This document shows positions 7,501 through 17,419 of a DNA stretch of 50,058 nt, piece by piece. Numbering within the stretch: position 1 is the stretch's first letter; each line of letters begins with the position of its first letter. The notes under the pieces were generated by a model that was given only the letters and a program-made list of their open reading frames with translations, searched no databases and had not been told where the DNA came from. Origin of the DNA: a virus. The position numbers were made by a program, and so were the translations under genes. The DNA lies in the IMG/VR virus record IMGVR_UViG_3300042691_035664, positions 1-50,058 of that record; one strand, 5' to 3'.

Positions 7501-9833
7501 TTCAAAATAATAATGATACTGATGAAAATGGAGGTAGGTTATTTTTTGATTCGTTCTTCTTTACACCCGGCAGTGAATTCCAACCATATGAAACTGAAAT
7601 GCCAAAATATTATGGTAGTTTAGATGAACGTTTGGATAACTCACAAAATCTTTTTAAAATTATTGACGCATATACGTATACATCAATTCTAAGGGTTGGT
7701 GTTAACACAGGGTCTTTAAGAGTTAAGATGGCGGCAAGTTTTAATGGTAATAACGCATTAACTCGACACGGAGAATACCCTAACAACACTTGGGGATTTC
7801 CTGAAAGTCCTGAGGATAACTCAGTAGTTAACGGACTTACTGAAGGTGGTGGGACTACTTGGGGAGGGTCGTCATATATGTTACATAATGGTGACTATTA
7901 CGGGGACTCAATTGAAGGGGGGTCTTATATGTATCAAACATATAGTGAATATAATGACCAAAAATGGACTAACTCAACCAATTTATATTTTTCACCGGCA
8001 TACACTACAACTTCAGGAAATACGTCTTGGGGGACATTTGGTGTTAACGGTAAAATACAAATGACTAATTCTAATAAAATTGTTTTCCGTTCTGACAGAT
8101 TACCAACATCAACAACTGAACGTAGAAGTGGAAATAACTCAATGTTGTTTTTTCAAAACAAAAATTTTTCAGTGTATTCTTTTAATGACACTACAGGTGA
8201 AATAACTTCGGTTGAGGGATTTGGAGATAGTGAACAGTCAATTGAATTGGAGGATAATTTCTTTGCTGATGGTTCAAGTCTTGGAGGAATTAACGACCAA
8301 GTTGTTGCAAGTTTAAGTGATTGTGCAGCAGCGGTTCCATTTGAGTGTTATCAAATTGATGCTGATGGTACAGTTGTTATTGAGGATTTCCCAAATTGTA
8401 CTAAAGATTTAGGTGTGTCATATTTCCAAAACGGTAAAGGATGTTACACATTTGTTAATGTACCTTTGATAGGTATTCCTTGGGATTTCTTTAGAGTTAG
8501 TGAATGGTATACTCGAACCGTATTTAACTTGTTTTTATGTTTAGATGGTATTCAATATGATTTTTATAATAATTGGATATCTGGTAATTTATTTATGCCA
8601 ACAATATATGCAACAAATTTTCCTGATTTAAATGGGGATATGACTAGAAGATATTGTAAAGATGTTGTTGTATTTCACGAAGCGACTAAAAATTATTATT
8701 ATAGAAGTAGTCCATATAGATATAATTACGGATTCCTTGGAGGTAGAACAAGAGAACGAAATAAAATAGGTTCAAGTAATGATGTTAGAGGTAATTCTAG
8801 AAATTTAAAAACACCAACAACAATTATAAATTTAGGACCAATTACAAATTATGCAAGTGAATTAGTACCAGGAGTTGGTTATTCAGGGTATATCGCAAAT
8901 TACTTTACACCCACCAGTTATCGAGATATTACAGACATTGTTAATTTCTTTGTTTTATCAAGAAATTTAGAATTAAGTTATCAAACTTCAATTGCTATTT
9001 ACCAAGCGATTACTTCACTTCTTAGTGGTACTGGACCAATATTAGCATTTACTAATTCGCCAATTAATCATTTATTTGGTGATAGAAATTCAAATGAGGA
9101 ATCAAAGGTTAACGCTGACCTTGCTCAATTATTATCAATTAACTCAGAATTTGGTGTACGTCCATTTTCACCATCATCATATCCTACTTCAGGTAATTTA
9201 AGAATTATTATCTTATGGGATGGATTAGGTGTTTCATACACAGGAGCTAATGTTATACCAACTCCAAAAATGAAATTTATTGTAGGAGTATTTTTTGAAG
9301 CTTCGGACAGAAAAAGAGATGCGGTCACCCCAAAAAGATTATTATGGAATCAAAATGCTCAATTACCTTTCCAACCTAACGACATTACAAACTATTCCCA
9401 ACCAACTCAAATTGTTCCATTATACCAATGGGAACTTGATTTTGAAAACCAAGCTAATTTAATGGGAGGATTTTTAAATATCCCAGTACCTGACCCAAAT
9501 ACTCCAGTAATATTTGGTTCTGCTAAAAATGATTGGAAAACAACACCAATTTATTCTAATGATACATTTTTCTCATATGGGTTTCAAAATCTTGATAGAA
9601 CAAACAACACCTCAAGATATTTTATGGCTAATACTAACCAACAAAAATATCTAAATGGGTTTATTTATAATGTAGACAGTAATGGTAACTTTGAAATTTT
9701 AAAAGGTAATATTACTAACACTGTTAATACCGTAGGTGCTCCATACCACTTTTACTTTGGTCTTAAAAAAGGTAAAACTGCTATGGATTTATTCTACATA
9801 AAATATGTTGATACCGATATAGTAATTGAATAA
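4527..9833 (+). CDS. Very large baseplate/tail structural protein with a carboxypeptidase-regulatory-like domain and a hydrophobic segment
   Basis: 1768 aa, the largest protein here. It sits where T4 has gp7, directly after gp6, and is probably a wedge or peripheral baseplate protein; this role is inferred from position. Residues about 40-180 resemble a carboxypeptidase-regulatory-like beta sandwich (VICGRVFSNKGYGIPNVKLS, then TNESGDYMIFGVPVGSYTIV). Residues about 515-575 are strongly hydrophobic, enough for two or three membrane spans (LFIMFSYFLSMTKLLMFPII, then VLHAVALLLYVVNFILTLLI), followed by a Cys cluster CTFCDC at about 627-632. The remaining 1100 residues are Ser/Asn/Gly-rich beta-type sequence with no fold I recognise. 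Its stop overlaps the TTG start of the next gene. A soluble virion protein would not normally carry so long a hydrophobic run. Confidence 0.7.
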   Translation: MNSSYRVRTQVGVDKSVPIDLEQEFETLEILSLKIYQRDIYTRVCSDYGVICGRVFSNKGYGIPNVKLSLFVPLTDEDSQNPIISEIYPYNSIDNLDVDGYRYNLLPKEQSHGGHTPTGTFPTRLEVLTNKNLSEVYDKYYKYTVKTNESGDYMIFGVPVGSYTIVMDVDLSDIGEFSLTPQDLIRLGLATEGQVAGSRFNASSNLNSLPQIINLTKQVEVLPLWGEEEVCKPSITRTDFDLTQEANIDLTPTSVFIGSIMSTEDEIKIGNTCKVPKKIGDFCKLVTGPGQIKAIRQTINYDTDVNSDTFGFPQLEVFNLENDGHVIDENGAWMVEIPMNLDYVYTNEFGEQTISSDPTIGVPTKGKYRFKIKWNQSPSLSEETRRGYFLVPNVKEWGWTGPSDNYFQDGNPAFYASNSLNSDYLQYQQSYSFSLDWLDYGDPLTPEGQQMLQEAINCEDRFFEFEYKKLYTISQLMDKYKNGNGQKFIGIKNILNGDCSSENNKYPVNDAYKGTSILFIMFSYFLSMTKLLMFPIIIVLHAVALLLYVVNFILTLLIWTIYAPIYYFIDGLVNIVNGLVPGSPLENPFENTPAELTEAVFEKITIRKLPIPLLLQSEGECTFCDCKENEAAAEYENASINNILSEQGNSCNLALNDGNQFEVTIAELVQDFTPQFQVTVGGIQSSSTNASIRMPSSAYLDPYSDGGVNFNEEQDFIFSNQLTFAERVNLSNLKDKYFANSNLIRTYIEPDLNGDQYHTDNTLTFIVTGCDDVYQTGKLITFQDPTISTDPNQTIALVANSSGGLQISGTNSSAQTITFTYASTNSNVVENSVTYNLPLKESSEYVDYMKYKSDIEYFQVLTAITYSEFIAMGGSSTSLSDHGTFYRRLFKSPMWIGKATNSNNGRYEMSYQGLVNLNTNSFPGLSSAKIVICTRGVDPYSPKFNTKYDISRILNRPIGTIEVQGDYRINIPVKSGGISLGNKKKSIRHVQIQNNNDTDENGGRLFFDSFFFTPGSEFQPYETEMPKYYGSLDERLDNSQNLFKIIDAYTYTSILRVGVNTGSLRVKMAASFNGNNALTRHGEYPNNTWGFPESPEDNSVVNGLTEGGGTTWGGSSYMLHNGDYYGDSIEGGSYMYQTYSEYNDQKWTNSTNLYFSPAYTTTSGNTSWGTFGVNGKIQMTNSNKIVFRSDRLPTSTTERRSGNNSMLFFQNKNFSVYSFNDTTGEITSVEGFGDSEQSIELEDNFFADGSSLGGINDQVVASLSDCAAAVPFECYQIDADGTVVIEDFPNCTKDLGVSYFQNGKGCYTFVNVPLIGIPWDFFRVSEWYTRTVFNLFLCLDGIQYDFYNNWISGNLFMPTIYATNFPDLNGDMTRRYCKDVVVFHEATKNYYYRSSPYRYNYGFLGGRTRERNKIGSSNDVRGNSRNLKTPTTIINLGPITNYASELVPGVGYSGYIANYFTPTSYRDITDIVNFFVLSRNLELSYQTSIAIYQAITSLLSGTGPILAFTNSPINHLFGDRNSNEESKVNADLAQLLSINSEFGVRPFSPSSYPTSGNLRIIILWDGLGVSYTGANVIPTPKMKFIVGVFFEASDRKRDAVTPKRLLWNQNAQLPFQPNDITNYSQPTQIVPLYQWELDFENQANLMGGFLNIPVPDPNTPVIFGSAKNDWKTTPIYSNDTFFSYGFQNLDRTNNTSRYFMANTNQQKYLNGFIYNVDSNGNFEILKGNITNTVNTVGAPYHFYFGLKKGKTAMDLFYIKYVDTDIVIE
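6061..6250 (+). other. Segment encoding a long hydrophobic hairpin within the 1768-aa structural protein
   Basis: About 60 codons encode almost only Leu, Ile, Phe, Val, Met, Tyr and Ala with no charged residue over long stretches except one Lys. This could span a membrane two or three times. It is flanked by polar, beta-rich virion-type sequence on both sides and kept in frame. Confidence 0.7.
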
Positions 9834-11613
9834 CGAAAATAAAATATCAATTATCCTACCTGCGGATAGATACAAAGGGGCTCCTGAGTTAGACAATAAT
9901 CTTGTGTTTGAATTAGATTCTAAACAAAAAGAAGTTATTGAATATGATAGAAATCCTAATGTTTTTTTAGATGAGTTGTATGACTCTGAAAGACAAGCTT
10001 CAACATATTTTAATCTATCTTCAAAATTAACAACAATCTTTCAAAACCAATACACAGGTGAAACTAATTACTCTGCGTTCAAAGACCAATTATATTATGT
10101 TAATGAAAATTATTATCAAACCCAAAGTTTTTTAACAAATTTTAATGGTTATTGGGGTGGTTTTCCTCAGTATAAAGAATTTGATTTGTCTCGTAATGAT
10201 TTTAACATTACCGGATATACAACAGGTACAGCTTCTCATTTTGACTTTATTCAAAATGATTCTTCAGAATATAATTGGAGTTTTTATTTAACTTATCCTT
10301 ATTCTAATGATTATACAAAAACATTAAGTAATTACAATGAGTTTTATGCTTCTTGGACTGTTGGAGACGGTATACCGTTTCAAACTTCGTATTTTACATA
10401 TAATGGACAAAATTTAATATTATTTAAATGTTTTGTTAAACACGGATTAACCGCAGGGGAAACAGTTCAATTATCTGAAATATATACTAACCCGTCAACA
10501 GGTGTACAAACAAATTTATTTGAAGTATATTCATTAGGTAACGATACTTTAAATTCTGAAGAATACTATTTTGCAATACTTAACATTGGTTATTTAAATA
10601 ATTTTTTAACTCCAAATACTATTGGTACTTTCAAAAGAGTATTGGACCCAAATAATTTATCTGAGACTACTTCAAAATATTATATTAGACAACATATTGT
10701 ATTTGACAATTATAGTAATTTAGTTTTAACTAACGCTGGATTTGAAAGGGAAATATTCTCAGATGAAAAGAAATTTTTTCAAGCCGCTCTAACTACTAAT
10801 TTACAAGATAGAGTCGCTTATAAAGAAGGAAGTAATGTTTATAATTTAAGTAATAAAACCCGTATTGATATAAATGGTTTAATTGATAACAATAAAAGAC
10901 CATTAGTTGAATTATATTTTACTATTATTAATAAAGGTAGACTTGGTTGGTTTAATCCACCTGTTGCCGGTGGAAACACGTCACTTAAACAAGGTTGGGG
11001 GTTTAATATTGATTACCCATCACCGTCACTATATTGGTCAAGAAATCCAAACAACAGTGTTTCAGATACTAACATACAAGTTTCCTCATTTACTAAAACT
11101 GAAAACAATCAAATCTATACATTTTATTATAATAATAATTTAAATATTGGTGATATTATTGACGGTGATTTTTGTGAGTGGAATGATTTTGAACAATCCG
11201 AAAGAGTAATCTCGGATTATTATCACAAGTTTGTTTTAAACACTAATGTGTTTGTTAACACAAGTGCTGACCTACTTGAAAATAGAAATCCTAAAGGGTA
11301 TTACTATCAACCTCATTATAAATTTAAATTACGAGTATTTTCTGATTATGTTGAAACTGCACCATTAACTGATAAAGTTGTTGGAATTCCTAATTACGCA
11401 TTTTATTCACAGGTTAATCAAGAGTATAGGTGGAGAGATTTATACCCTTATGGGTATATTGATGGTTTTGATAATGGTGTTGATAACCCATATACAAATA
11501 ACTCCCATTATGTTCATCAGAATTTTATTTTTAAAATATTACCTGAAGGTTCAAACTTTGCAATAAACGATACTGATTACATTAATTCCCCAATTGAAGA
11601 TGGATGTGAATAA
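9826..11613 (+). CDS. Tail/baseplate structural protein, methionine-free, TTG start
   Basis: 595 aa, unrecognised. It is Tyr-, Asn- and Phe-rich, with the repetitive beta-strand character of phage wedge or fibre proteins. The start is decided by sequence: an in-frame TAA ends at 9825 and TTG follows at 9826, and I see no Met codon anywhere in the frame. TTG, overlapping the upstream stop as TTGAATAA, is therefore the only standard start. This implies reinitiation or coupling with the 1768-aa gene. The C-terminal half contains Trp/Tyr-rich segments (GWFNPPVAGGNTSL, EYRWRDLYPYGYIDG) suggestive of a surface-exposed or sugar-binding jelly roll, but this is only an impression. Confidence 0.65.
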   Translation: MNNENKISIILPADRYKGAPELDNNLVFELDSKQKEVIEYDRNPNVFLDELYDSERQASTYFNLSSKLTTIFQNQYTGETNYSAFKDQLYYVNENYYQTQSFLTNFNGYWGGFPQYKEFDLSRNDFNITGYTTGTASHFDFIQNDSSEYNWSFYLTYPYSNDYTKTLSNYNEFYASWTVGDGIPFQTSYFTYNGQNLILFKCFVKHGLTAGETVQLSEIYTNPSTGVQTNLFEVYSLGNDTLNSEEYYFAILNIGYLNNFLTPNTIGTFKRVLDPNNLSETTSKYYIRQHIVFDNYSNLVLTNAGFEREIFSDEKKFFQAALTTNLQDRVAYKEGSNVYNLSNKTRIDINGLIDNNKRPLVELYFTIINKGRLGWFNPPVAGGNTSLKQGWGFNIDYPSPSLYWSRNPNNSVSDTNIQVSSFTKTENNQIYTFYYNNNLNIGDIIDGDFCEWNDFEQSERVISDYYHKFVLNTNVFVNTSADLLENRNPKGYYYQPHYKFKLRVFSDYVETAPLTDKVVGIPNYAFYSQVNQEYRWRDLYPYGYIDGFDNGVDNPYTNNSHYVHQNFIFKILPEGSNFAINDTDYINSPIEDGCE

Positions 11614-12373
11614 ATTTAAATTATTAAAAAATGATGACAATCAATATCAAATTGTCTTACCAATCCAAACGGATAATTTTTATTTAGGATTAGATATGGG
11701 AATTGATGAAATTGAAACAGAAGTTGTTACTGAGGTTATTGGGTTACCAAAAAACTACGAGATAAGTAGATTTGTTTTTAACGATAATTCTTCATTAAAT
11801 ATAAATTTCAAATTTTTTAATTTTAGTACAAACTCTTGGGAAAGTAGTTATCTACCCATTTTCCAACAACAACAAATTTATTATAATACTACAGCATTTT
11901 CAAATTCGTTTTTTAAATTAGATTTTTATGACAAAAATGATAATAAAAATCAAAAAATAATTTTTACAGTTGTCATACCAACACAACAAGGTAAGTTTGA
12001 AAATGTTCAAATATTCCCTTCTTGGTATACAAATGGTGGTTATGTTAATTTAAAAACGTCATCATTCCAATTAAATTATTTACAAGATAAAGAAGGTTAT
12101 TTTATTTATTTTTTAGAGGACCAAACAATTATTAATTTAACTGACTTTTATGTGACATTTAAATTTTTTAATGGTAGTACTGGACAATTTACACAATTTT
12201 TAACTCAAGACCCTTCAACATTTACAAATAATAATTTTAATCCTGATGACTACCAATATTTAAAAGCGGTGTTAAATTATAGTAATTATACATACATATA
12301 CACAACTTTATCAGGGGTACCAATCGGAAATGAATTAAATCCAATAAACCTATATGAATACATAAATCCATAA
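11600..12373 (+). CDS. Tail/baseplate structural protein of unknown function
   Basis: 257 aa from ATG at 11600 (MDVNKFKLLKND). An in-frame TTG six bases earlier is possible but the ATG is preferred. The start lies inside the last codons of the 595-aa gene and the stop shares one base with the next start (TAATG), so three genes are translationally coupled. The sequence is rich in Asn, Phe, Tyr and Gln with alternating strand-like stretches (QYQIVLPIQTDNFYLGL; FKFFNGSTGQFTQFL). It looks like a small beta-rich virion protein that may assemble with its neighbour. No known family is recognised. Confidence 0.6.
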   Translation: MDVNKFKLLKNDDNQYQIVLPIQTDNFYLGLDMGIDEIETEVVTEVIGLPKNYEISRFVFNDNSSLNINFKFFNFSTNSWESSYLPIFQQQQIYYNTTAFSNSFFKLDFYDKNDNKNQKIIFTVVIPTQQGKFENVQIFPSWYTNGGYVNLKTSSFQLNYLQDKEGYFIYFLEDQTIINLTDFYVTFKFFNGSTGQFTQFLTQDPSTFTNNNFNPDDYQYLKAVLNYSNYTYIYTTLSGVPIGNELNPINLYEYINP

Positions 12374-13473
12374 TGGAAAACGAATACTTAAGATATCAAA
12401 TATCACCTGAGGTTATTACCGGAGACGTTAGAACTATAATAGTTAGTGGGACATCTTATGGGATTATTTCAGGTATGACGAGTATTCTAAGTGGAGGGAC
12501 TAACGGAGAATCACTACTTACCGATTTAACTTTACCAATACCGTTATTTCAAACCGCAATTGATTATGGATATTATGATGGTTTTGATGGGGATGTTTTA
12601 CAACAGGATACCGTAACTAATTTTTTATTTACACAAACCGATGGGACATACGACGTTACATTATTTAATACTTCAGATATTGAACTAAAAAAATTATTAT
12701 CTGAGTCAACATATACGGTTGATTGGGGAGATAATTCACCTGTTCAAACCATTTCATTAGTTGCTCCATTTGGGGTTACTCACACTTACTTATCAGTTCC
12801 ATATACTTACACTATAACTTTATCACAGACAAATCCTTGGGGGATTACAAACGTTACTAAAACAGTTACAGTACCTTATTCATTAGTACCTAATACTAAT
12901 CCTTATGGTAATGTTACATTTACACCTGCAGGAGGGTCTTGGGCAAACACCCCAACTTCATATGATTTTATATTTTTAGGGGACTCTGAAAATACAATTG
13001 CTCAACAAGTTAGTTCAAATTTTATTACAGTTCCATTTTACGTTACAGCTCAAACTAAATCACAATTAACTGAGTTAGCGTTGTACGGTCCTCAAAAATA
13101 TATTGTTAATCAACCAATATTTTCAGGAGTTGGTTCTGGCTCAATTTATATTGGAACCATTTTTGGAATTGACCCTAACGGTGAATACACAGGGTATACT
13201 ATTAATAATGTAGACTATTACGATTTTAGTGATGGTACAACAATTTCATACGTCCAAAGTAGTGGTATTACTTCAGAAATGTTAGTTCAGTCCGCAATTA
13301 CTAAAAATGAATATCTTTTAGGTGTAATTGACCAGCCAGAAATTTTCTCAAATGTATTTATTGAAAGAGGAAAAGAATCCGGAAATGAAAGAATACAAAG
13401 ATTGGGTGATGTAAGTAGTTTGGGTGGATTAATTAAATACGGATATAAATTCTTCAAAATTAAAAAATATTAA
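12373..13473 (+). CDS. Tail/baseplate structural protein with PKD-like domain
   Basis: 366 aa. Residues about 110-175 show a PKD-like immunoglobulin fold: YTVDWGDNSPVQT, then THTYLSVPYTYTITL, the WGD and H-x-Y marks of that domain. PKD domains commonly act as spacers or binding modules in surface proteins. The last 50 residues (VFIERGKESGNERIQRLGDVSSLGGLIKYG) form a short charged and glycine-rich tail that looks conserved rather than low-complexity and may dock to the baseplate; this is inferred. It starts one base inside the preceding stop and is two bases ahead of the next gene. Its role is assigned from context only. Confidence 0.6.
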   Translation: MENEYLRYQISPEVITGDVRTIIVSGTSYGIISGMTSILSGGTNGESLLTDLTLPIPLFQTAIDYGYYDGFDGDVLQQDTVTNFLFTQTDGTYDVTLFNTSDIELKKLLSESTYTVDWGDNSPVQTISLVAPFGVTHTYLSVPYTYTITLSQTNPWGITNVTKTVTVPYSLVPNTNPYGNVTFTPAGGSWANTPTSYDFIFLGDSENTIAQQVSSNFITVPFYVTAQTKSQLTELALYGPQKYIVNQPIFSGVGSGSIYIGTIFGIDPNGEYTGYTINNVDYYDFSDGTTISYVQSSGITSEMLVQSAITKNEYLLGVIDQPEIFSNVFIERGKESGNERIQRLGDVSSLGGLIKYGYKFFKIKKY

Positions 13474-13475
13474 AA

Positions 13476-14384
13476 ATGGCAATAGGTTCATACGGTACAA
13501 TTAGACCATCAGATGTTTCTCCTTCAGACGTAGAAATAATTCTTCATTATACCCCATCAAGGGATTACACGGAGAATTATACACTAAAAACTTTAGATGC
13601 TAATACTCTTTTACGTCCTTATTTTAATAATAATGATACAGGTGGAAATGCTGATATTGAAATTTTAGGGGGACTTTATAATTTAAAATTACCAGCAACT
13701 GAATTTAATAAGTTGGGGATTTATACATTATACTTAAGACCTGCTCAGATTAGAACTCAAATAACGGATTGTGGTGTGTTATCTGCATTACCTAATGTTA
13801 AAGGAATAGTTGTTGATATTACAAATGTGCCGAGTCAATATAGAAATAAATTTATTAATCAGGGACTTGTTGGGTTTAGAGTTGAATATTTAAATCCTGA
13901 CGGAACCAAAGTACCAAACTTTTTTAGATACATCACTTCAAGTTTTTATTGTGAACCTGTTACTCAAAATTTAACAACAACACAACAAAAAGTTGTTAGA
14001 TATAGATACGTAGATAACTCTACCAATTTAGTATTTTGTACATTAACCCCATCATCTGCACCTACTAACAAACCAAATGCAACTCCATTTATTGGAACTC
14101 CTGGTCAAAATATTATTATTAGTAATACATTTTTTAATCCTGTTACATTAGATGTTGAAATTGTAGAACACGATGCGTCAACATTAGCGTTGGCTCTTTA
14201 TGGTAACCAAACTAAGTCTATGGATGACGGTATCTACACAATTTACGATTCAAGTAATAACATTTATAAACAATATAACTTATACGAAATTAGAGACCAA
14301 TTTAACGAATTACTTTATGAAGTTAGACAAGATAGAGGTGGTAACATTGATTTTAGTAAAAGTTATGACAATATAATCGCTTAA
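13476..14384 (+). CDS. Tail/baseplate structural protein of unknown function
   Basis: 302 aa (MAIGSYGTIRPSDVSPSDVEI). The N-terminus is rich in Pro and acidic residues. The centre is beta-rich (GIYTLYLRPAQIRTQITDCG; VVRYRYVDNSTNLVFCTL). The C-terminus (LYEIRDQFNELLYEVRQDRG) looks helical, and the mix suits a wedge subunit. The stop overlaps the next ATG (TAATG), placing it in the same coupled operon. I recognise no family; its constant position between two wedge-type genes is the only functional hint. Confidence 0.6.
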   Translation: MAIGSYGTIRPSDVSPSDVEIILHYTPSRDYTENYTLKTLDANTLLRPYFNNNDTGGNADIEILGGLYNLKLPATEFNKLGIYTLYLRPAQIRTQITDCGVLSALPNVKGIVVDITNVPSQYRNKFINQGLVGFRVEYLNPDGTKVPNFFRYITSSFYCEPVTQNLTTTQQKVVRYRYVDNSTNLVFCTLTPSSAPTNKPNATPFIGTPGQNIIISNTFFNPVTLDVEIVEHDASTLALALYGNQTKSMDDGIYTIYDSSNNIYKQYNLYEIRDQFNELLYEVRQDRGGNIDFSKSYDNIIA

Positions 14385-17300
14385 TGGCCGTAACTAAATA
14401 TACTTATCCAAAACAAACTCCGGCTGGCGCAGGAACCTTTTCAAATAATTTGGTAGGGTTTCAACTTGTGCAAGGAGGTGGATTAACTCAGGGTAATTTT
14501 GAATTTACGACATCTGTAACTGAAAAATCAAACAGAAATTTTGGAACTGGAGTTTTTTCAAATCCGATATCATTAGATACTTTAAATGTTAATTTAGCGG
14601 AATCAGCATCAATATTTACAAATACATACGAAGTATTTCCAAATTTTGATTTAAATGAGGTAACTAATTTTACGTTATACGGACCGTTAAGTAAAAGATT
14701 ATCGGCATCTGCCGAACACATTGTTAATTATTTTCCTGGGGGCCTTGAAGTTACGTATAAAAAACAAGACTTTTCAACAGGGTACACGGCATATAATATT
14801 ATTTACGATTCAAGTGAGGATATTACTGAATTTGATATAGATGTCAATATGATTTCAAATCCGTTTGGAATTGACTTTACATCAAATGCCACTAGAAATT
14901 TACAAGCTAGGGAAATTAAAGTATCTGACTTAAGAAATTTAACTGTTGAATATCAAAATTACGTATTAAATCTTAATGGTAATTTTTACACTTTAAATAA
15001 TATTACTCCTACATCATCATTAACTGCCGGTACATTAACAGTATTTGCTAATGGTAATCCTTTCTCAGGTAATTTTAATTCAATAGATTATTTGATTATT
15101 AGACCAAATGATGATATTGTTACTCGTGTTTTTACATTAGATTTAGACTATGTTGACAATTTCTTATTGAATAGGTCAACCGTTCCAAATTATACCGCAT
15201 TATTCACAGTTCCATTAGAGGCTGACGATGGTAGTTTTTATAACAGTTATGACAAAGTTACTTGGCCGTTATATGGACAATGGAACTTAGATATTTTAAC
15301 AAACGCATTTACAGTTTATCTTGAGAAATTAAGTACTATTGGTGATGAATTTGATAGTTACAAAACAAACTTAATTGCTCGTTTTTTAATTACGGACTCA
15401 ATTATTGAGTTTGATACCGAAGGTCAAAAAGTTGACAAACTATTAAAAATATATGGTAGAAGTTTTGATGAAACTAAAGTTTTCATTGACGCTTTGGCTA
15501 ATATGAATTCTGTAAATTATAACATAGGTAATGATATACCTTCACAACTTTTAAAGAATTTAGCTCAAACATTAGGTTGGGATACTAACATATCCCCAAT
15601 CACAAATGAAAACTTTTTAGATTCTTTATTTAGTGCTAATCCGACACCTAACTTTGATGGTATTAGTGCTAATCCGACTCCTGATGAATTAAATTATCAA
15701 TATTATAGAAATTTAATTATTAATTCTGCGTATTTGTTTAAGTCAAAGGGAACTAGAAAATCAATCGAAAGTTTAATGAGATTGATAGGGGCTCCTGAAG
15801 CTTTAGTCGAATTTAATGAGACAGTATATGTTGCTGACCAAAAGATTAATTTTTCACAATTTGACCAACAATACCAATTAGTTGCCGGAGGGTCATATGT
15901 CCAACAATCGGTTTCTTGGAATCCAAATGTGACATATTCAATTCAAGGTACGGTATATACTGCATTCACTGCAACAAGTACTGTTATTGAAACTGATACT
16001 GTAAGAGAGGATTATCCAATTGATTCATTTGGATACCCATCAATGCCGACTGAGAGCGAAGGGTATTATTTTCAAATGGGTGAGGGATGGTTTGAATCGA
16101 CACCAACACATAGAAGTAATGAAATTATTAATACTACTACAAGTGTTTTTACGGGACAAAATTTCAATGTACAAACACAATTAGCCCCATTTACTTACGG
16201 TCAACCTTATCTTGATAGGTATAGGGATTTTCCGTATTTAGGGTTAGGATTTGACTTATCAAGAACTATTGACAACAAAAAAAGTTGGGTTAGTACTGAA
16301 ACAGATAGAAACTATTCAAACGCAGGGTTTGGTTCAAATTATACAACTGAGGATGATAGGTTAGTAGTTAACGTTAAAAATGTTGATTTATATTTAAATC
16401 CTGCTCAAGGGTTATTGTATGATGTTTGGTGGGTTTCACAACAATCAAATTATCCTATCCCTAATACAGGATTACCACAATTTTCATCCGCATCATTGGA
16501 TTATGGATTTCCTTTAGGTCCTTGTAATTATAGTGCGGGAACAAGTGTTAGTGGTTTGACTTACTGTGGGTTTGAATTTGATAAAACTATTATTGACCCA
16601 AAACCACAAAAGAAAACATTTTTTGAATTCGCTCAAGATTTTATCTCAAATATGATAAATGTTAGAGATAGACTTTTTATAAGTGATGGTAAGACTGGTG
16701 GATACCCGAGATTACAATCTATTTTTTGGGAATATCTTCTTTCTGAACAAACAGTTAATATCCCAACTAATCAATTTACATACGACAAATTAATTGAATA
16801 TGTTAATGGGTTAGGTGATTATTGGATTAGACTGGTTGAACAAATGGTACCCGCTACCACAATTTGGAACACAGGTACTAAACTTGAAAACTCAGTATTT
16901 CATAGACAAAAGTTTGTTTACAGAAGACAAAAAGGTTGTGAAATTGTACCAGTTGCTTGTGAATCTTGTAAGGCTACAGGGTCACTTTATTCGTATGATT
17001 GTAACTATGAAAAAATAAATTGTTCAATCTATCCTTGGTTAAATGGTAATACTTCAGTACCATCTTTTGGTGAAGTTTTAAATACAACTTTAAATACATA
17101 TCTTTCAAGTATCGGACTAACAATACTTGACTGTGATATTAATACATTGATTAGCACTTGGTTTGTTGATGTTACAGTTGGAGGGAATCAATTAATTCAA
17201 TCACAGTTTTACCAAGGATATGGACCAACTGATTTTCCAACACCAACAGAATGGTTATCGGCTCTTCAAACTTATTTAACCCAACTTAATAATTATAACT

Positions 17301-17419
17301 TGAGTTTTTATATAAATAACTCAATTTTATATGTACAAAATATGAATTGTGGACAAGACTTTTTACAGGACACATTCGAATTAAATGTGGGAATAAACTT
17401 TTCATTAGCGTGTAATTAA
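14384..17419 (+). CDS. Baseplate/tail protein with tail-protein-I-like region
   Basis: 1011 aa. Residues about 345-485 resemble the P2 gpI / phage tail protein I family, which connects the baseplate to fibres. They contain KLLKIYGRSFDETKVFIDAL, SQLLKNLAQTLGW and LIINSAYLFKSKGTRKSIES, in the usual order of helix, LGW segment and K-[KS]-x-G-T-R-x-x-I motif. The rest is beta-rich and contains a Cys cluster near residues 855-880. The last 110 residues (PTPTEWLSALQTYLTQL, then NCGQDFLQDTFELNVGI) resemble the C-terminus of the next gene's product (see findings). The protein may therefore carry a shared docking domain. It overlaps both neighbours by one base (TAATG). Confidence 0.7.
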   Translation: MAVTKYTYPKQTPAGAGTFSNNLVGFQLVQGGGLTQGNFEFTTSVTEKSNRNFGTGVFSNPISLDTLNVNLAESASIFTNTYEVFPNFDLNEVTNFTLYGPLSKRLSASAEHIVNYFPGGLEVTYKKQDFSTGYTAYNIIYDSSEDITEFDIDVNMISNPFGIDFTSNATRNLQAREIKVSDLRNLTVEYQNYVLNLNGNFYTLNNITPTSSLTAGTLTVFANGNPFSGNFNSIDYLIIRPNDDIVTRVFTLDLDYVDNFLLNRSTVPNYTALFTVPLEADDGSFYNSYDKVTWPLYGQWNLDILTNAFTVYLEKLSTIGDEFDSYKTNLIARFLITDSIIEFDTEGQKVDKLLKIYGRSFDETKVFIDALANMNSVNYNIGNDIPSQLLKNLAQTLGWDTNISPITNENFLDSLFSANPTPNFDGISANPTPDELNYQYYRNLIINSAYLFKSKGTRKSIESLMRLIGAPEALVEFNETVYVADQKINFSQFDQQYQLVAGGSYVQQSVSWNPNVTYSIQGTVYTAFTATSTVIETDTVREDYPIDSFGYPSMPTESEGYYFQMGEGWFESTPTHRSNEIINTTTSVFTGQNFNVQTQLAPFTYGQPYLDRYRDFPYLGLGFDLSRTIDNKKSWVSTETDRNYSNAGFGSNYTTEDDRLVVNVKNVDLYLNPAQGLLYDVWWVSQQSNYPIPNTGLPQFSSASLDYGFPLGPCNYSAGTSVSGLTYCGFEFDKTIIDPKPQKKTFFEFAQDFISNMINVRDRLFISDGKTGGYPRLQSIFWEYLLSEQTVNIPTNQFTYDKLIEYVNGLGDYWIRLVEQMVPATTIWNTGTKLENSVFHRQKFVYRRQKGCEIVPVACESCKATGSLYSYDCNYEKINCSIYPWLNGNTSVPSFGEVLNTTLNTYLSSIGLTILDCDINTLISTWFVDVTVGGNQLIQSQFYQGYGPTDFPTPTEWLSALQTYLTQLNNYNLSFYINNSILYVQNMNCGQDFLQDTFELNVGINFSLACN

